From Phormidesmis sp963789215 (GTDB lineage Bacteria > Cyanobacteriota > Cyanobacteriia > Phormidesmidales > Phormidesmidaceae): DNA of 64,000 bases. Shown here piece after piece: positions 45,422 to 54,682 of this stretch (positions within the stretch are counted from its first letter, which is position 1; each line of letters starts with the position of its first letter). Made by a program: the position numbers and the translations under genes. The stretch covers positions 620,001-684,000 of the forward strand of contig CAWBJY010000011.1 in assembly GCA_963789215.1 (NCBI GenBank), written 5' to 3'. Under the pieces are notes generated by a model, which made no database searches, was not told the DNA's origin, and was given only the letters and a program-made list of their open reading frames with translations.

Positions 45422-45520
45422 AGGGCCGATTTTTTGGCTAGTCTTAGGTCTTTGCCGCAAGAATGCAAGACCCGCTCAACGGCACTTTCCCCACTGGTGA
45501 CATCGAGGTAACTAAACGAC

Positions 45521-46231
45521 ATGACCATTCCTATTATCAGCGACCTGCTCGAAAAGCTTTTTGGCCCTGCCGATGATCCTCACAGCCGCGACGATGTGAA
45601 GCGTCGGCTGAAAATAGTGCTGGCTCATGATCGCTTAGCGCTCGATCCGCAGACGCTAGAAATGATGCGTCAGGAAATCATTGCAGTGGTCTCTCGCTAT
45701 GTAGAAGTGGATTTTGAGAATTTGGAGTTCTCTTTAGCAACCGATCAGCGGGTGACCGCGCTAACTGCCAATTTACCAATTCGACGTATCCGGCCCTTGG
45801 GTAAAGAACCCGATCAGCCAATCGAATCGGCATCTGAAGCTGAGACGATTGAGCTAGCCTCTAAGTCTGAAATTATGGCGATGGATGCGGAAAACGCAGC
45901 GGCTGCGCTGCGCCAGTTTGAGCAGAATAGCCAGGCCAATAGCTCAAGAACCCCGTCCCAGAAAGAGCTTAGCGATAGTAGTGAGCGTGAAAAAGGTGAA
46001 ACTGGTACGACTTCTGAAGTTACAGACAATCTGATAGATATTGACCCATCTAGATTAGGTGACTCGGACGAAGCTGATGAAGAGCTGACGCTAGATTTAG
46101 AAGGCGACTTAGCAGATGACGAACTGGTGGGTGAGCCTGCGCCTCAGCTACCGGATTTATCTGTTCCCGATATGTCTGTTTCTGATGTTGCTAGAACCTT
46201 GGCCCAAGCCGATGAGTCTGGGAAAGCGTAG
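45521..46231 (+). CDS. minE: MinE with long acidic C-terminal extension
   Basis: MinE stimulates MinD ATPase and gives the Min system topological specificity. Residues 1-94 are a complete MinE: ISDLLEKLFG membrane-targeting helix, VKRRLKIVLAHDRLALDPQTLEMMRQEIIAVVSRYV as MinD-binding and topological parts, and LTANLPIRRI near the end. Residues 95-236 are an additional tail strongly enriched in Glu, Asp, Ser and Ala, with DEADEELTLDLEGDLADDELVG, probably disordered. Usual MinE proteins have about 90-105 residues. No frameshift or second start explains it: the reading frame is continuous. It lies 99 bases after minD in the same operon. Confidence 0.93.
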   Translation: MTIPIISDLLEKLFGPADDPHSRDDVKRRLKIVLAHDRLALDPQTLEMMRQEIIAVVSRYVEVDFENLEFSLATDQRVTALTANLPIRRIRPLGKEPDQPIESASEAETIELASKSEIMAMDAENAAAALRQFEQNSQANSSRTPSQKELSDSSEREKGETGTTSEVTDNLIDIDPSRLGDSDEADEELTLDLEGDLADDELVGEPAPQLPDLSVPDMSVSDVARTLAQADESGKA

Positions 46232-46277
46232 GCAGTTGGTTGGAGAAGCTAGGGCATTAAAAGCTAGAACGTTAAAA

Positions 46278-48113
46278 CTAAGACATGAGTGCAGGAACGT
46301 ACTGTGCACTGACTGCTTGAGAGAAAAGGTAGCCCTGCCCGTAACGACAGCGCATTTGTTTGAGTAGCTGAAGCTGGTCTGAGCGCTCTATGCCCTCGGC
46401 GACTACTTGAATGTTTAAGCCTTCTGCCATCAGTAAGATAGTTCTCACGATTACTTCATCGCTGCGCGAACTGGGAGGTATATCGTCAGAAGTAAGACTT
46501 GTCGCGATTCTCTTTAGAGGTCGCTGTGCCACCGCATTGCTTATTTGTACGAGCGGTTCAGCGGTATTAATAGCCGCCATAGAGTATTGCCCTATCCGTT
46601 TACGCTCAGGCTGAGCGTCTGTCGGCAGTGTGGTTAAAGCAGACTCTGCTGGATCTCTACCTAACGAGTACAAAAAGGATCGATCGATTTTTAGCGCATC
46701 AACGGGTAGCCGATGCAGATAGCCCAAAGAAGAATAGCCTGTTCCAAAGTCGTCTAGGCTAATGCTCAAACCTAGTGCCTTCAGCGCTAGGATGGTTTCG
46801 ATTGCCTGCTGCGGCTCTGCAATCATCACGCTTTCGGTAATTTCTAGATTGAGCTGCCGGGCCGGAATTGCGAAGCGCGTGAGAAGTGCGCTTAAGTAGT
46901 CTACTAACCCTGGCTCGCTCATATGCGCGCCCGAGAGATTAACGCTGAGCAAAGGCTGCCTTTGAACGCCTGACTGCCGCCAGCTCGTGAGCTGCTGACA
47001 AACTGTTTCTATAACCCATCGGTCGATCGCCACTATCAGACCTATCTTTTCCGCCACCGGTAAAAAATCATGCGGCAGCAGCAGCCCTCGCTTGGGATGC
47101 TGCCATCGTACCAAGGTCTCAAATCCTACCGTTTGTTCGGTTTCTAGATCGACAATTGGCTGGTAATGAACGCGCAGCTCCTGATTAGAGACGGCTCGCT
47201 TTAGCGCCTGCTGAAGCTGCGATCGCGTCTTCATTTCAACCTGCATCTCCGGCTCAAAAAACCGACAGCGGCTCTGATCATACTGCGCTTGCAGTCTCAA
47301 TCTTCCAGACGCCTGAACACCGTAGTCGGGCCATTCTCCAGGCGCTCTAGGCGCTCTAGGCGCTAAGTTCAGCAGCTCAGTCGGCCAGATTGCTGACGAG
47401 CTTTTTGCCCAAGACATGGCGATATCTGCCTGATTCAAAAAATGTCTAAATTCAAGGGTTGCCTTTGATGCATTCTGAGCGATCGCCCCTTCTGCTGGCC
47501 GATCTACGATGGCAATTCCTAAACTGCCGCTGACATTAATAGTATGACCGCTTATATAGAAGGGCTGATTTAAGGTGACTAGTAGCCGTTCAGCCACCAT
47601 CTTTGCCTGTTCCCTATCGGCTCGCAGCAGCAGCGAAAACGTATCGCTCCCAATTCGAGCAATCGTCTCATACGACTTTGCTTCTGCCCTAAGCCGATGA
47701 CCCACTTGGTACAAGATTTGATCGCTTACCTCACTGCCCAAGGCGTCGTTGACTAGCCGAAACCGGTCGAGGTTTAGATGTAGCAGCGCTAAAGGCCCTG
47801 CTGCAGGCGACGCTAACTTTTGAGTGCCAACTCGATACAGCTCCTGGCGATTGGCTAAGCCGGTGAGTCCGTCGATTGTGTTTAGTCGCTCAATTTGCTG
47901 ATTTCGCCTTTTAAGTAGCCTCGTAAGCCAATTGAGACGCAGCCACAAAACCGCCAGCATGATGCTGATTAAACCGGTAATAATTCCAAATCCCCAGTCT
48001 GGATGAGTCATCGTCAGATGGGTTTGCCAGGGTTTTGGCGGTTGACTACCGGCTAGAACAATAGGGTAGCGAGCGGTCGGGCAACGAGAAGAGTTGGCTA
48101 CGTTGAATGTCAT
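46278..48113 (-). CDS. GGDEF-EAL protein with degenerate GGDEF motif
   Basis: A 611-residue c-di-GMP-related protein with one N-terminal membrane helix (FGIITGLISIMLAVLWLRL). The GGDEF domain is recognisable (NTIDGLTGLANRQELY, LLHLNLDRFRLVNDALG), but the catalytic loop reads RIGSDTF in place of GGDEF, so cyclase activity is unlikely. The EAL domain keeps its catalytic residues (HYQPIVDLETEQTVGFETLVRWQHP, LNLEITES, LDDFGTGYSSLGYLHRLPVDALKID, VVAEGIE), so phosphodiesterase activity is likely. About 70 residues of extra sequence follow KIDRSFLYSLG before the last EAL segments. An in-frame 9-bp repeat gives APRAPRAPG near 47340-47365. It converges with minE (46 bases). Confidence 0.9.
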   Translation of the reverse strand: MTFNVANSSRCPTARYPIVLAGSQPPKPWQTHLTMTHPDWGFGIITGLISIMLAVLWLRLNWLTRLLKRRNQQIERLNTIDGLTGLANRQELYRVGTQKLASPAAGPLALLHLNLDRFRLVNDALGSEVSDQILYQVGHRLRAEAKSYETIARIGSDTFSLLLRADREQAKMVAERLLVTLNQPFYISGHTINVSGSLGIAIVDRPAEGAIAQNASKATLEFRHFLNQADIAMSWAKSSSAIWPTELLNLAPRAPRAPGEWPDYGVQASGRLRLQAQYDQSRCRFFEPEMQVEMKTRSQLQQALKRAVSNQELRVHYQPIVDLETEQTVGFETLVRWQHPKRGLLLPHDFLPVAEKIGLIVAIDRWVIETVCQQLTSWRQSGVQRQPLLSVNLSGAHMSEPGLVDYLSALLTRFAIPARQLNLEITESVMIAEPQQAIETILALKALGLSISLDDFGTGYSSLGYLHRLPVDALKIDRSFLYSLGRDPAESALTTLPTDAQPERKRIGQYSMAAINTAEPLVQISNAVAQRPLKRIATSLTSDDIPPSSRSDEVIVRTILLMAEGLNIQVVAEGIERSDQLQLLKQMRCRYGQGYLFSQAVSAQYVPALMS

Positions 48114-48257
48114 GGTTGTTGTTGGCTAATCGAGCCTATTAGAAGAACCCTTGCTATCTAGTGCGTGAAAGTTTAGTAAAGGGATAGATACCATCTGAGA
48201 GACGTTGGAGGAAATCTCTCTTGTAAACTCGTTATATAAAAGTTAGAACTGATTAAT

Positions 48258-48285
48258 ACAGTTGGATATAGCTAGATCCAACTGT
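48258..48285. repeat. 10-bp inverted repeat in the GGDEF-EAL/nifS gap
   Basis: ACAGTTGGAT (48258-48267) and ATCCAACTGT (48276-48285) flank an 8-base loop containing the palindrome TAGCTA. No T-tract follows on either strand, so an operator-like site is more likely than a terminator. It lies about 145 bases before the GGDEF-EAL start. Confidence 0.6.
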
Positions 48286-48703
48286 TATGGACTGTTATAG
48301 AGAAGAACGTAGATTGATCGAATGTATCTCTTACCTATAAAGCGTATTTATAACCTATGCAGATAGTTCTGCTTAGAGCTAACGATAGGCTAAGTTAAGG
48401 ATATTGAGCTACGGCAAGAGAAAAATTGTGTTGGGTTCCTTTTACTTTTTCCGTCTAGATTTTTTAGCGAAAGGCTAAATAGGGTTCTTCGAACGAAGAC
48501 TGAGTCACTTACTGAGTAATTCTCTACGTAGGATAGATTGGTCGAACTTTGTCGAGATTGCAGACAGTTTTGGTAAGGCTCTGTTGGATGACGATACGTT
48601 TGAATGACTGTAGCCAAGGTCTCCATTAGGTTGGGTCGCTATCGTCTCCCGCTGAGCGATATCCTGTAGGAAGGTTTTACTTGTTGGCTCTAACGTCTTC
48701 CTC
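48286..48703. other. Gene-free divergent region
   Basis: About 420 bases before the cysteine desulfurase. Short frames here show no coding character. I recognise no RNA family. Confidence 0.3.
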
Positions 48704-49864
48704 ATGCAAATTTATCTGGATTACAGTGCCTCTACGCCAACGCGCTCGGAAGCGATCGCCGCGATGCAAACGGCGATGACACAAGAATGGGGAAATCCGT
48801 CTAGCCTGCATCATTGGGGCAGCCGGTCGGCGACTGCATTGGAGCGATCGCGTCAGCAGGTGGCGGATTTGATCAACGCATCGAGTGCCGATTCAATTGT
48901 GTTTACAGCTGGTGGAAGCGAAGCTAATAATCTGGCGCTAGTGGGCATAGCGCAAACCTACGCTAGCCCTCAGCATTTAATCATTTCTGATGTGGAGCAT
49001 TCTGCGATCGCAGAACCCGCTCGGATGTTAGCTGGCCAAGGATGGCAGGTTACGCAGCTGCCAGTGGATGCTAAAGGAGCGGTTAGCCCTGAGCAGTTGC
49101 TGGCGGCAATCCAACCCAATACAGCGCTGGTATCTGTAATCTACGGCCAAAGTGAGGTGGGTACTTTGCAGTCGATTGCAGAGTTGGGGGCGATCGCCCA
49201 ATCGCACGGCGTCCTCTTTCATACTGACGCGGTGCAGGCCGCAGGCCGACTGCCTTTAGATGTGCAGCAACTGCCGGTAGATTTACTCTCGCTATCTAGC
49301 CACAAAATCTACGGCCCGCAAGGAGCCGGTGCACTCTATATTAAGCCTGGCTCGCCGCTGCCGTCACCGATTATTGCAGGGGGCGGACAGGAGCGAGGGC
49401 TACGCTCGGGCACTCAAGCGTTACCGAATCTGGTGGGATTTGGGGTGGCCGCAGCGCTGGCAGCCCAAGAAATGCCTACAGAGACCGTGAGGCTGATTCA
49501 TTTGCGCGATCGCCTATTTTCTTTGCTCGCTAATGTGGACGCGCTAGAAGTCACTGGCCATCCACGCCACCGATTGCCTCACCACGTGAGTTTTTGTCTG
49601 CCTTACGCAGATATTACCGGTAAGACCCTCGTGCGGCAGATGAACCTAGCTGGCATCGGCATCAGCGCTGGCTCTGCTTGCCACAGCGGTCAGCTTAGCC
49701 CAAGTCCCATTTTGAAAGCGATGGGCTACAGCGATCGGGTTGCGAAAAGCGGCATCCGGCTAACGCTAGGCCGACACACCACCGAAGCCGATATCGACTG
49801 GGTAGCGCTAGTGCTAAAGCAGGTATTAGCCCGCACCTTAGCGGCAACACCTGTCGGCGTGTAG
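48704..49864 (+). CDS. Cysteine desulfurase (IscS/NifS class I)
   Basis: A PLP enzyme that removes sulfur from cysteine for Fe-S clusters and thio-modifications. It starts MQIYLDYSASTPTRSEA. TAGGSEANNLAL binds the cofactor phosphate, DVEHSAI has the PLP-stacking His, and SSHKIYGPQG contains the Schiff-base Lys201. The sulfur-accepting Cys326 is in SAGSACHSGQLSPS. The length of 386 residues is typical. No iscU, nif or suf genes are adjacent. It is followed 50 bases later by the DUF1995 gene. Confidence 0.94.
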   Translation: MQIYLDYSASTPTRSEAIAAMQTAMTQEWGNPSSLHHWGSRSATALERSRQQVADLINASSADSIVFTAGGSEANNLALVGIAQTYASPQHLIISDVEHSAIAEPARMLAGQGWQVTQLPVDAKGAVSPEQLLAAIQPNTALVSVIYGQSEVGTLQSIAELGAIAQSHGVLFHTDAVQAAGRLPLDVQQLPVDLLSLSSHKIYGPQGAGALYIKPGSPLPSPIIAGGGQERGLRSGTQALPNLVGFGVAAALAAQEMPTETVRLIHLRDRLFSLLANVDALEVTGHPRHRLPHHVSFCLPYADITGKTLVRQMNLAGIGISAGSACHSGQLSPSPILKAMGYSDRVAKSGIRLTLGRHTTEADIDWVALVLKQVLARTLAATPVGV

Positions 49865-49914
49865 GCTACGTTTTTTTGCGAACTCGAACCAACCCCTAAC
49901 CCAACCTCTGCCTT

Positions 49915-50670
49915 ATGACTTCGACCTCTCCCGCCCCTTCTATTCCCGCCACCATTCCAGATGCTACCGAACAAGCCAAACTAGCTGTCCAGGCTGCGCT
50001 AGCCGCCGGTCAGATGCTGGTGCAAGTAGAAATGGCCATTCCAGAACTTCAGCATCAACCCATTGCCGAGCAGTTTCTAGATATTTTTGAGTCGCAGCAG
50101 TTCAAAGTGTTCTTTCCCGACGCAGGTGCAGCTGCGCTAGCGCGTAGAGATTGGGGTAACCCAGATTTTGTCATCCGAGGACTTGGCGAACTGATTGAGC
50201 CAATAGATGCCGACGACGATCTCTACTTATTGGTCAATCCGTCTTCTATCGAAGTCAAAGAGGTCGAATCGCTTTGCAATCAGGTAACCGATCAGCCCGT
50301 GGTACTTCTCAATCCAAATCTAGAAGACATCGCTACTATCGGCATCGGCTACGCTGGTCGCCAACTGCGCGAACGATTTATCAGCAAAATTCAAACCTGC
50401 TACTATCTTCGTCCTATCGATGGCGCAGCCGTATACCGCTGCTATCCTGGCCCCTGGCAGCTCTGGCGCGAAACTAGCCCGGAAGAATACGAGTGGGTCA
50501 GCGACTTACCCAACAGACCTTCTAGCGAAGATATTGACCGCATTCTCTATGGTGATGGTTCAGCCAACAATCAGCCGGAAGAGGGCGTAGCGGGCAAAGC
50601 TAAATCGACTGGACGCAAGCGAGGCCTCTTTGCAGAACTTCAGCAGTTCATCCGCGCCCTAACTCAGTAG
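49915..50670 (+). CDS. DUF1995 (LPA3-like) protein
   Basis: A 251-residue soluble protein matching the cyanobacterial/plastid DUF1995 family: VEMAIPELQHQPIAEQFLDIF, KVFFPDAGAAALARRDWG, PVVLLNPNLEDIATIGIGYAGRQLRERF and YYLRPIDGAAVYRCYPGPWQLW in successive blocks. The plant relative LPA3 assists photosystem II assembly, so a photosynthesis-related role is possible by homology only. It probably shares a transcript with the cysteine desulfurase. A short 11-bp repeat lies just after the stop. Confidence 0.85.
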   Translation: MTSTSPAPSIPATIPDATEQAKLAVQAALAAGQMLVQVEMAIPELQHQPIAEQFLDIFESQQFKVFFPDAGAAALARRDWGNPDFVIRGLGELIEPIDADDDLYLLVNPSSIEVKEVESLCNQVTDQPVVLLNPNLEDIATIGIGYAGRQLRERFISKIQTCYYLRPIDGAAVYRCYPGPWQLWRETSPEEYEWVSDLPNRPSSEDIDRILYGDGSANNQPEEGVAGKAKSTGRKRGLFAELQQFIRALTQ

Positions 50671-50676
50671 TTAATG

Positions 50677-50698
50677 GCCGCAATAAAGCCGCAATAAA
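50677..50698 (+). repeat. 11-bp direct repeat x2 after DUF1995
   Basis: GCCGCAATAAA occurs at 50677-50687 and 50688-50698, starting 6 bases after the stop codon. Each copy includes TAA. Confidence 0.88.
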
Positions 50699-50761
50699 TT
50701 AGCTACAATAGCCTTTCTTCTCCTGCTCACTTGCGCTGTGTTGCCATCGCTCTAACTGCCT

Positions 50762-51322
50762 ATGTCTCCTACTGCGCTGTTTGTTCTCTACTGGGCTTTA
50801 GTCGCGCTTATGGGCGTAGGTCTGGTGGGTGCGTTTCTGCCTGCGCTGCCGGGCGTTAGCCTAATTGCGATCGCCGTTCTCATTTGGTCACTAATAACTG
50901 GATTCGCCAGTACTAGCTGGGCGCTGGCAACGGCGGTTGTGGCATTGGCACTCAGTTTGATAGTCAACTACCTGGCTACTTACATAGGGGCGAAAAAGGT
51001 TGGGGCCAGCAGTTGGGGTCAGACCGGAGCTATTATCGGCCTGATTGTCGGCTTTTTTGGCCTGCTGCCGGCGCTACCGGTTGGGGGGCCGCTGATTGGC
51101 ATTTTATTTGGGACGATGCTAGGTGCCTTTGTGGGCGAGTTTCTCTATCGAAAAGAGCTAGAACCTAAAGCGCGACTCGCCGCTTCTAGTAAAGTTAGCG
51201 TCGCGGTGGTGGTGAGTTCGCTGATTGGCACGCTGCTAGAGGGCCTGCTGGCGCTAGCGGCTATTGTGGTTTTCCTGTTCACAACCAGTTCCGAAGTCAG
51301 TCTGCCCAGCCAGCTCTTCTAG
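50762..51322 (+). CDS. DUF456 membrane protein
   Basis: A 186-residue integral membrane protein with the DUF456 pattern: GLVGAFLPALPGVSLIAIAVLIW, then IGAKKVGASSWGQTGAIIG, LPALPVGGPLIGILFGTMLGAFVGEFL and a C-terminal hydrophobic pair. About five membrane segments. The two similar glycine-rich halves suggest an internal duplication. Function unknown. Its TAG lies at the start of a 15-bp tandem array. Confidence 0.88.
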   Translation: MSPTALFVLYWALVALMGVGLVGAFLPALPGVSLIAIAVLIWSLITGFASTSWALATAVVALALSLIVNYLATYIGAKKVGASSWGQTGAIIGLIVGFFGLLPALPVGGPLIGILFGTMLGAFVGEFLYRKELEPKARLAASSKVSVAVVVSSLIGTLLEGLLALAAIVVFLFTTSSEVSLPSQLF

Positions 51323-51376
51323 CAGGTTTACAACTAGCAGGTTTACAACTAGCAGGCTTACAACTAGCAGGTTTAC
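51321..51376 (+). repeat. 15-bp tandem repeat x3.7 at the DUF456 stop
   Basis: AGCAGGTTTACAACT is repeated from 51321 (units at 51321, 51336, 51351 with one C/T change, and a partial unit from 51366). The stop TAG is at 51320-51322. Each unit boundary again reads TAG in the same frame. Confidence 0.92.
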
Positions 51377-51391
51377 CAAAAACGGCAGCGC

Positions 51392-52582
51392 TCAACTATT
51401 GTCGTAGCGGATGTTGGCCTGACGCAGCCGGTCTACAGCTTCCTTTAGGCGATCGCAATCTTCTATCAAGCTGATGCGCACATAGCCCTCTCCGCCCTCT
51501 CCAAATGCCGTACCAGGGGTAACAACCACGCCTGTTTTTTGCAGCAGCAGCAGCGCAAAGTCAGAGGCTGTTACACCTGGCGGACAGGGCACCCACAAGT
51601 ACATTGCCGCTAGCGGCTTATCTATTTGCCAGCCTAGCGTCGCCATCTCCTCAATCATGAAATCGCGACGAGTGCTGTAGCGAGCTTGAACTTCACTTAG
51701 ATATTGGTCTGGAAGCTGAAGTGCGGCCTCTGCCGCCTGCTGCAAGGCCGAAAAGATGCCGTAGTCCAGGTTTGTCTTCAGCGTGCGCAACCCTTGAATT
51801 ACATGGCGATTGCCCACTACAAAGCCCACGCGCCATCCCGCCATGTGATAGGTCTTAGAAAGCGTATGGAATTCGACGCTGATGTCTTTAGCGCCTGGAA
51901 TTTCCAGTAGGCTAGTGGGCCGATAGCCGTCGAAAGCTAGCTCTGCATAGCAAAGATCGTGAATCAACAGAATCTGATGTTTCTGCCCGAAGGCTACCAT
52001 CTCCTCAAAGAACTCGCGAGGAGCGACCGCACCCGTTGGATTATTGGGATAGTTGAAGTAGAGCACTTTGGCGCGCTCGGCTGATTCTTTAGGGATATCG
52101 CTAAAATCAATTACCCAGTTATTTTCTGCCTTGAGCGGAATGGTGTGGATGTCGGCTCCGGCGATCGCCGGTCCTCGAAAGTGCGCCGGGTAAGAAGGCG
52201 TAGGTACTAGCACGACATCGCCTGGGTTAATGTAGGCCATTGCTAAGTGGCCTAGGCCCTCTTTAGATCCCATTAGCGGCAGCGCTTCTCCGTCTGGATC
52301 GAGCGTGACGCCATAGCGACGGTAATACCAATCGGTAATCGTTTTGCGAAAGCTAGCAGTTCCCTCAAAAGGCGGATAGCCGTGATTCTTTTCGTCGTGA
52401 ATCGCTGCGATCGCTGCTGCTATAACGGGCGCTGGCGTTGGCCCACCCGGATTACCCATACCCAAGTCGATTAGATCCACCCCTTGCGCTCTAGCGTTGG
52501 CTTTAAGCTCATCTAGCCGCGCAAATACATAGGGCGGCAGCGAACTTAGCCGTTCAGCGGGCTTCAACCAATCTAACGTCAT
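51392..52582 (-). CDS. Class I/II aminotransferase (aspartate aminotransferase-like)
   Basis: A 396-residue fold-type I PLP enzyme. DLGMGNPGGPTPAPVI, SKEGLGHLAMAYINPGD, NYPNNPTGAVAPREFF, HDLCYAELAFDG and the Schiff-base block HTLSKTYHMAGWRVGFV are visible. The last also shows the phosphate-binding Arg. The C-terminal substrate Arg is in YVRISLIE. The sequence resembles a widespread cyanobacterial form annotated as aspartate aminotransferase and also LL-DAP/alanine aminotransferases, so the amino-acid preference is open. Confidence 0.88.
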   Translation of the reverse strand: MTLDWLKPAERLSSLPPYVFARLDELKANARAQGVDLIDLGMGNPGGPTPAPVIAAAIAAIHDEKNHGYPPFEGTASFRKTITDWYYRRYGVTLDPDGEALPLMGSKEGLGHLAMAYINPGDVVLVPTPSYPAHFRGPAIAGADIHTIPLKAENNWVIDFSDIPKESAERAKVLYFNYPNNPTGAVAPREFFEEMVAFGQKHQILLIHDLCYAELAFDGYRPTSLLEIPGAKDISVEFHTLSKTYHMAGWRVGFVVGNRHVIQGLRTLKTNLDYGIFSALQQAAEAALQLPDQYLSEVQARYSTRRDFMIEEMATLGWQIDKPLAAMYLWVPCPPGVTASDFALLLLQKTGVVVTPGTAFGEGGEGYVRISLIEDCDRLKEAVDRLRQANIRYDNS

Positions 52583-52730
52583 TCAGGCAACCTCTTGCAG
52601 CACGTCTTTTAGGCATTAACTCAGGAGCAGAACACCAGATTATCAGGAATACATATCGGTTTTCCCAGCGTTTTTTTCTTAGCTTTAGGCAGGTCTGCCA
52701 CTCTACTGCTAAATGGTTGCTAGCAGCAGA

Positions 52731-53921
52731 TCAGATCGCTTGGTTTGCGATCGCCTCTTTGGCGATCTCTCCAGCTATACTCTTGGAACTCGATTTCTTC
52801 ATAGAATTTCCAGGACTCATCGGCGCAGTTGTCGAAACCATTGCGGCCATGACCTGCTCTGGCTGAACACTAAAAGGCAAATGATGAATATCTGAACCAG
52901 GCCTGCAGGCGATCGTTGCGGCCTGCTGAAGCTGCGCTACGCTCAGCGAGTCCAAACCCAAATCAGCCAGGCTGGTGGGCAGTCCAATTTGACGGTAAAA
53001 CTGCAAAAGCTGCGTCCTTGCCGTTGCCGCTAGTGCGCTGCCTGCTTCCATTTCTTCTAGCCGCAACTGCACCAGAATGCCATAGGCCACTTTCTCTCCG
53101 TGCAGTGTCCCGCCTACAGCTTCTAGCCCAGTTTTAGATACATGAGTCAAGCCATTGTGAACCGCATGGGCCGCGACTGTTCTGCATACCGCACCGCCCA
53201 TCCCACCAATCGCACCTGCCATCAAAACCGTGGCATCAACCACTTCTCGCCAGTCGTCACCGCCTGCGTGCTTCAGCGCGCTAGCCGATTTTTGAAAGAG
53301 AATATCTCGTAAAACTCTAGCCTGCTGTACCGCCCCAATAACCAGCGTATGGCTAGATTGACCGCTGCTAACGGAGGCTTCGTACCATTTGGCGATCGCA
53401 TCTCCAATTCCAGCTACTAGCGTACGCTCAGGCGCAGTGAGCACCAACTCATAATCGAGCACAATCGCATCTGGGCAGCGAGGCAAACTCACGTCGTACA
53501 AAAACGCCCCGACCTCAGAATACACGTTGGAGAGCGCTGTCCAGCCCGCACAGGTAGCCGCAGAAGTAGGAACCGTGACAATAGCTAGCTGTCGCTGGTG
53601 AGCTAGTAGCTTAGCGGCGTCTAGCGCTTTGCCACCGCCAATACCAATAATAAAGTCCGCTGAGTGCGCCTCTGCGCTCTGGTGTAAAGCTGCGATCGCC
53701 AGTTCGCTACAGTCTTGCTGATAAATCGACTGAGCAACCGCCAGCTTAGCTAGTGGTTCGTTGAGAAACGGCAGCGCCACCGCTAGCGAGTACTCACCGC
53801 CAACCACCAAAGGCCGCTTACCGAAGTAGGCAAATAGCTCCGCGCTGCTTGCGAGCACTCCGCTGCCGCGAATGACCTGAGCTGGGGCAATGCTAAGAAC
53901 TGGAAAGCTTGATGAAGCCAT
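52731..53921 (-). CDS. GldA-like iron-containing alcohol dehydrogenase family protein
   Basis: A 396-residue protein of the glycerol-dehydrogenase/Fe-ADH superfamily. FIIGIGGGKALDAAKLLAH is the NAD-binding glycine motif, VPTSAATCAGWTALSNVY the following segment. Metal ligands are likely Asp in VAGIGDAIAKWYEA and His residues in AAHAVHNGL and GGTLHGEKVAYGIL. Oxidation or reduction of a polyol is the expected reaction; the substrate is unknown. A ~25-residue Ser/Lys-rich tail follows the core. ATG at 53921 was chosen (MASSSFPVLSIAPAQVI); an open frame continues 12 codons upstream. Confidence 0.85.
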   Translation of the reverse strand: MASSSFPVLSIAPAQVIRGSGVLASSAELFAYFGKRPLVVGGEYSLAVALPFLNEPLAKLAVAQSIYQQDCSELAIAALHQSAEAHSADFIIGIGGGKALDAAKLLAHQRQLAIVTVPTSAATCAGWTALSNVYSEVGAFLYDVSLPRCPDAIVLDYELVLTAPERTLVAGIGDAIAKWYEASVSSGQSSHTLVIGAVQQARVLRDILFQKSASALKHAGGDDWREVVDATVLMAGAIGGMGGAVCRTVAAHAVHNGLTHVSKTGLEAVGGTLHGEKVAYGILVQLRLEEMEAGSALAATARTQLLQFYRQIGLPTSLADLGLDSLSVAQLQQAATIACRPGSDIHHLPFSVQPEQVMAAMVSTTAPMSPGNSMKKSSSKSIAGEIAKEAIANQAI

Positions 53922-54052
53922 AGGAATACCTTTTTGGGGCGGCCTAGCCGAAGACAATCTGAGATAACTTTCTGTATTCTATGCCCGTATTCATTTGCTG
54001 TGTCCTGAGACGGGTTTGATAGACCCACCCCGATTGAAATTAAGGATTGAAA

Positions 54053-54571
54053 TTAAGTCGAACGATTTGCTTTCGCTAGCTGCTCAGAAAAAATTTCTAC
54101 TGTAGGCAATCCGCTGTCCTCCAGCTTAGGTGCGTCCGAGGTTACCTGGCCCACATAAACCAGCTCAGAAACACCTGGCTTATGGACAATAGCTCTAGCT
54201 CTAATTGTTGGAACGTTGCTACCACTACCCCCTATGCGACTAGCTTTGAACAAGTTGCTAGCTGCCTGCTGAAGCGTTGCCTCTAGCTCAGTTGCCGTAA
54301 TGGTGTCGGGCACCTTAATTACAATTTGCGAGGAGCCAGAATCAAACACTGTTTCATATGGCACCGCGCCCGGTACGGCCGTGCGAATGAAGGGTTGAAA
54401 GCTCAATCCCAGCAGTCCAACCGTTAGCACGCCCATCAGTCCGGTTGCGCCCACCATGCGAAAACGCAGGCCCCATTTGAAAATGAATGCGATCGCGGTC
54501 AGTGCGCCCAAAGCCAACGTAGCGATCGCTACCCAGCCGGTTGCCTGCAAAAACTGCTCGGGAGAGAACAT
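54053..54571 (-). CDS. ycf51: Ycf51-family protein
   Basis: A 172-residue protein with two N-terminal membrane helices (ATGWVAIATLALGALTAIAFIF and MVGATGLMGVLTVGLLGLSF) and a soluble C-terminal domain (QIVIKVPDTITATELEATLQQAASNLF). This matches the cyanobacterial/plastid Ycf51 family, whose function is unknown. It stands alone, divergent from the PLD gene (about 110 bases). Confidence 0.82.
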   Translation of the reverse strand: MFSPEQFLQATGWVAIATLALGALTAIAFIFKWGLRFRMVGATGLMGVLTVGLLGLSFQPFIRTAVPGAVPYETVFDSGSSQIVIKVPDTITATELEATLQQAASNLFKASRIGGSGSNVPTIRARAIVHKPGVSELVYVGQVTSDAPKLEDSGLPTVEIFSEQLAKANRST

Positions 54572-54682
54572 ATCAACCCAATGAATGTGTGAGCTGATTA
54601 TACGACCTCAGCTCGCGGTCTTATCCATTTAGCGCAAGCTCAGCGCCGGCGGGATAAATAAAATCGTGTATCTTCTCAGGTA

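Noticed and set aside
51321..51376. Possible CRISPR-like array after DUF456
   Set aside because: The 15-bp units are directly adjacent with no spacers and no cas genes are nearby; it is a simple tandem repeat.
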